This document shows, piece by piece, positions 63,191 through 64,000 of a stretch of 64,000 nucleotides of DNA (position 1 is its first letter; each line of letters begins with the position of its first letter). Source of the DNA: Natronorubrum thiooxidans (GTDB taxonomy: Archaea > Halobacteriota > Halobacteria > Halobacteriales > Natrialbaceae); assembly GCF_900156475.1 (NCBI RefSeq), contig NZ_FTNR01000003.1:1-64000 (forward strand), written 5' to 3'. The notes beneath the pieces were generated by a model. That model was not told the origin of the DNA and ran no database searches. It saw only the letters and a list, made by a program, of their open reading frames with translations. Position numbers and translations under genes: made by a program.

Positions 63191-63994
63191 TCAGTAAATC
63201 AGCTCACCGTCGATGAATTTCCGGGCGCGGTCGTCGGTCGGGTTTTCGAACACCATTTCGGCACGGCCGACCTCGATGATATCGTTCCCGAGCAACACTG
63301 CAACCCGATCCGCGACGCGCTCTGCCTGGTGCATATCGTGCGTTGCGATGGCGACCCCGATCCCCCGATCTCGCGCCTCGAGGACGGCATCCTCGAGAAC
63401 GGCCGTATTTCGCGGGTCGAGATCCGATGTGGGTTCGTCGAGCAAGAGCACGTCGGGATCGTACGCGAGTGCGCGGGCGAACGCGACCCGCTGGGCCTCG
63501 CCACCGGAGAGCGACGTCGCGTCCTGCTTGACCTTGTCCCGGAGGCCGACGCTCTCGAGGGCGTTGATCGCGTCGCCGGTCGCAGTGGATCGGCCGACGA
63601 GACTCGCAAGTTCGTGCCGAAGCCGATCGGGCCACGACTGGCGAACCCGAAGCCCGTACTCGGCGTTGCGCCGCACGCTTGCGTCGAAGAGACTCGCGTC
63701 TTGAAAGACCATGCCAATCCGTCGGCGACACTCGAGGCGGCGCTGTTCGGACGCGTCCCAGACGTCGACGCCGTCGTGCTCGATCGTCCCACGGTCGGGC
63801 GCGTCGAAGAGTGCGAGCAGTCGAAGCAGGGTCGATTTGCCGACACCCGACGGGCCGATGATCGCGACGACCTCGCCGGCCGACACCGACAGCGAGAGTC
63901 CCTCGAAAACGGGCTCGTCGCCGTAGCTGTGATGGATGTCGAGTGCCTCGAGCGTCGTCGCTGCTCCCCGGACAGCGGTCGGTTTGAGCGTCAT
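63191..63994 (-). CDS. ABC transporter ATP-binding protein (tungstate/molybdate type)
   Basis: A protein of 267 residues starting MTLKPTAVRGAATTLEALDI. Walker A GPSGVGKST (about 48-56), Q-loop VFQDASLFDASV, signature LSGGEAQRVAFA, Walker B VLLLDEPTSDLDP and the switch His in ATHDMHQA are all present. It most likely powers tungstate or molybdate uptake (TupC/WtpC-like), because a ModE-like regulator follows. The permease and binding protein genes would lie beyond the right edge. The start is within six bases of the window edge. Confidence 0.82.
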   Translation of the reverse strand: MTLKPTAVRGAATTLEALDIHHSYGDEPVFEGLSLSVSAGEVVAIIGPSGVGKSTLLRLLALFDAPDRGTIEHDGVDVWDASEQRRLECRRRIGMVFQDASLFDASVRRNAEYGLRVRQSWPDRLRHELASLVGRSTATGDAINALESVGLRDKVKQDATSLSGGEAQRVAFARALAYDPDVLLLDEPTSDLDPRNTAVLEDAVLEARDRGIGVAIATHDMHQAERVADRVAVLLGNDIIEVGRAEMVFENPTDDRARKFIDGELIY

Positions 63995-64000
63995 CGGTAG

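Overview
The window is chromosomal DNA from a halophilic archaeon (class Halobacteria, probably a Natrinema/Haloterrigena-like relative; the genus is inference). The evidence is GC-rich coding sequence, strongly acidic proteins (for example the tails of uS3 and CoxB), archaeal ribosomal proteins (eL32, eL19, eS4), TATA-type promoters with many leaderless starts, and haloarchaeal families such as HalOD1, amphi-Trp, DUF2240 and Pilin_N. Gyrase and topoisomerase VI both occur, as is usual in this class.

Layout. 1-265: the 5' end of an IS4/ISH8-like transposase running off the left edge. 0.4-12 kb: mixed housekeeping genes (RNase H-like, DUF2240, HAD hydrolase, a KhtTU-like cation/proton antiporter, methylglyoxal synthase facing a glyoxalase-fold protein, small zinc-finger proteins, PyrF, a GTPBP1-like GTPase, Mch, a heavy-metal-associated protein, thiamine-binding and HalOD1 proteins). 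12.3-13.1 kb: two identical tRNA-Gly(GCC) genes separated by partial copies of the tRNA 3' end, probably a worn integration hotspot. 13.35-27.8 kb: one continuous S10/spc/alpha-type ribosomal operon of 25 genes from a SPOUT-like protein through uL3...uL15 to SecY, with an RNase P protein gene embedded and junctions of a few bases or overlaps. 28.3-34.2 kb: an aa3-type oxidase (CoxD-like, fused CoxA-CoxC, CoxB) split by an unknown membrane protein. 34.6-40.8 kb: amphi-Trp protein, adenylate kinase, DUF106/EMC3-like insertase, cytidylate kinase, Cbf5 and tRNA-Pro(GGG); an AT-rich pilin-like gene interrupts this normally tight cluster.

41.3-48.7 kb: a pilin, an Nmad3-like protein, an acyltransferase, a type II NADH dehydrogenase-like flavoprotein, arginase, a DtxR-type metalloregulator and a ZIP metal transporter that share a TTAG-N6-CTAA palindrome, and a winged-helix regulator. 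48.8-58.3 kb: gyrB-gyrA on the minus strand and, divergently, an ion channel then top6B-top6A. 58.5-64 kb: an Nramp-related transporter lacking the usual metal motif, an MBL-fold hydrolase, TnpB/IS1341-type relics, a FAH-family protein, tRNA-Glu(TTC), and a ModE-like regulator with a tungstate/molybdate-type ABC ATPase running toward the right edge.

The most notable unexplained items are (i) a 96-bp element present twice 30 kb apart, with perfect 11-bp terminal inverted repeats and about 85% identity by manual alignment; (ii) the tRNA-Gly array of 21-nt tRNA 3' fragments, with a similar but weaker pattern at tRNA-Pro; (iii) a 14-codon upstream ORF whose stop overlaps the ZIP transporter start, under a shared metalloregulator palindrome; and (iv) a TnpB-element right end next to the FAH gene. 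No CRISPR array, rRNA or complete mobile element is present.
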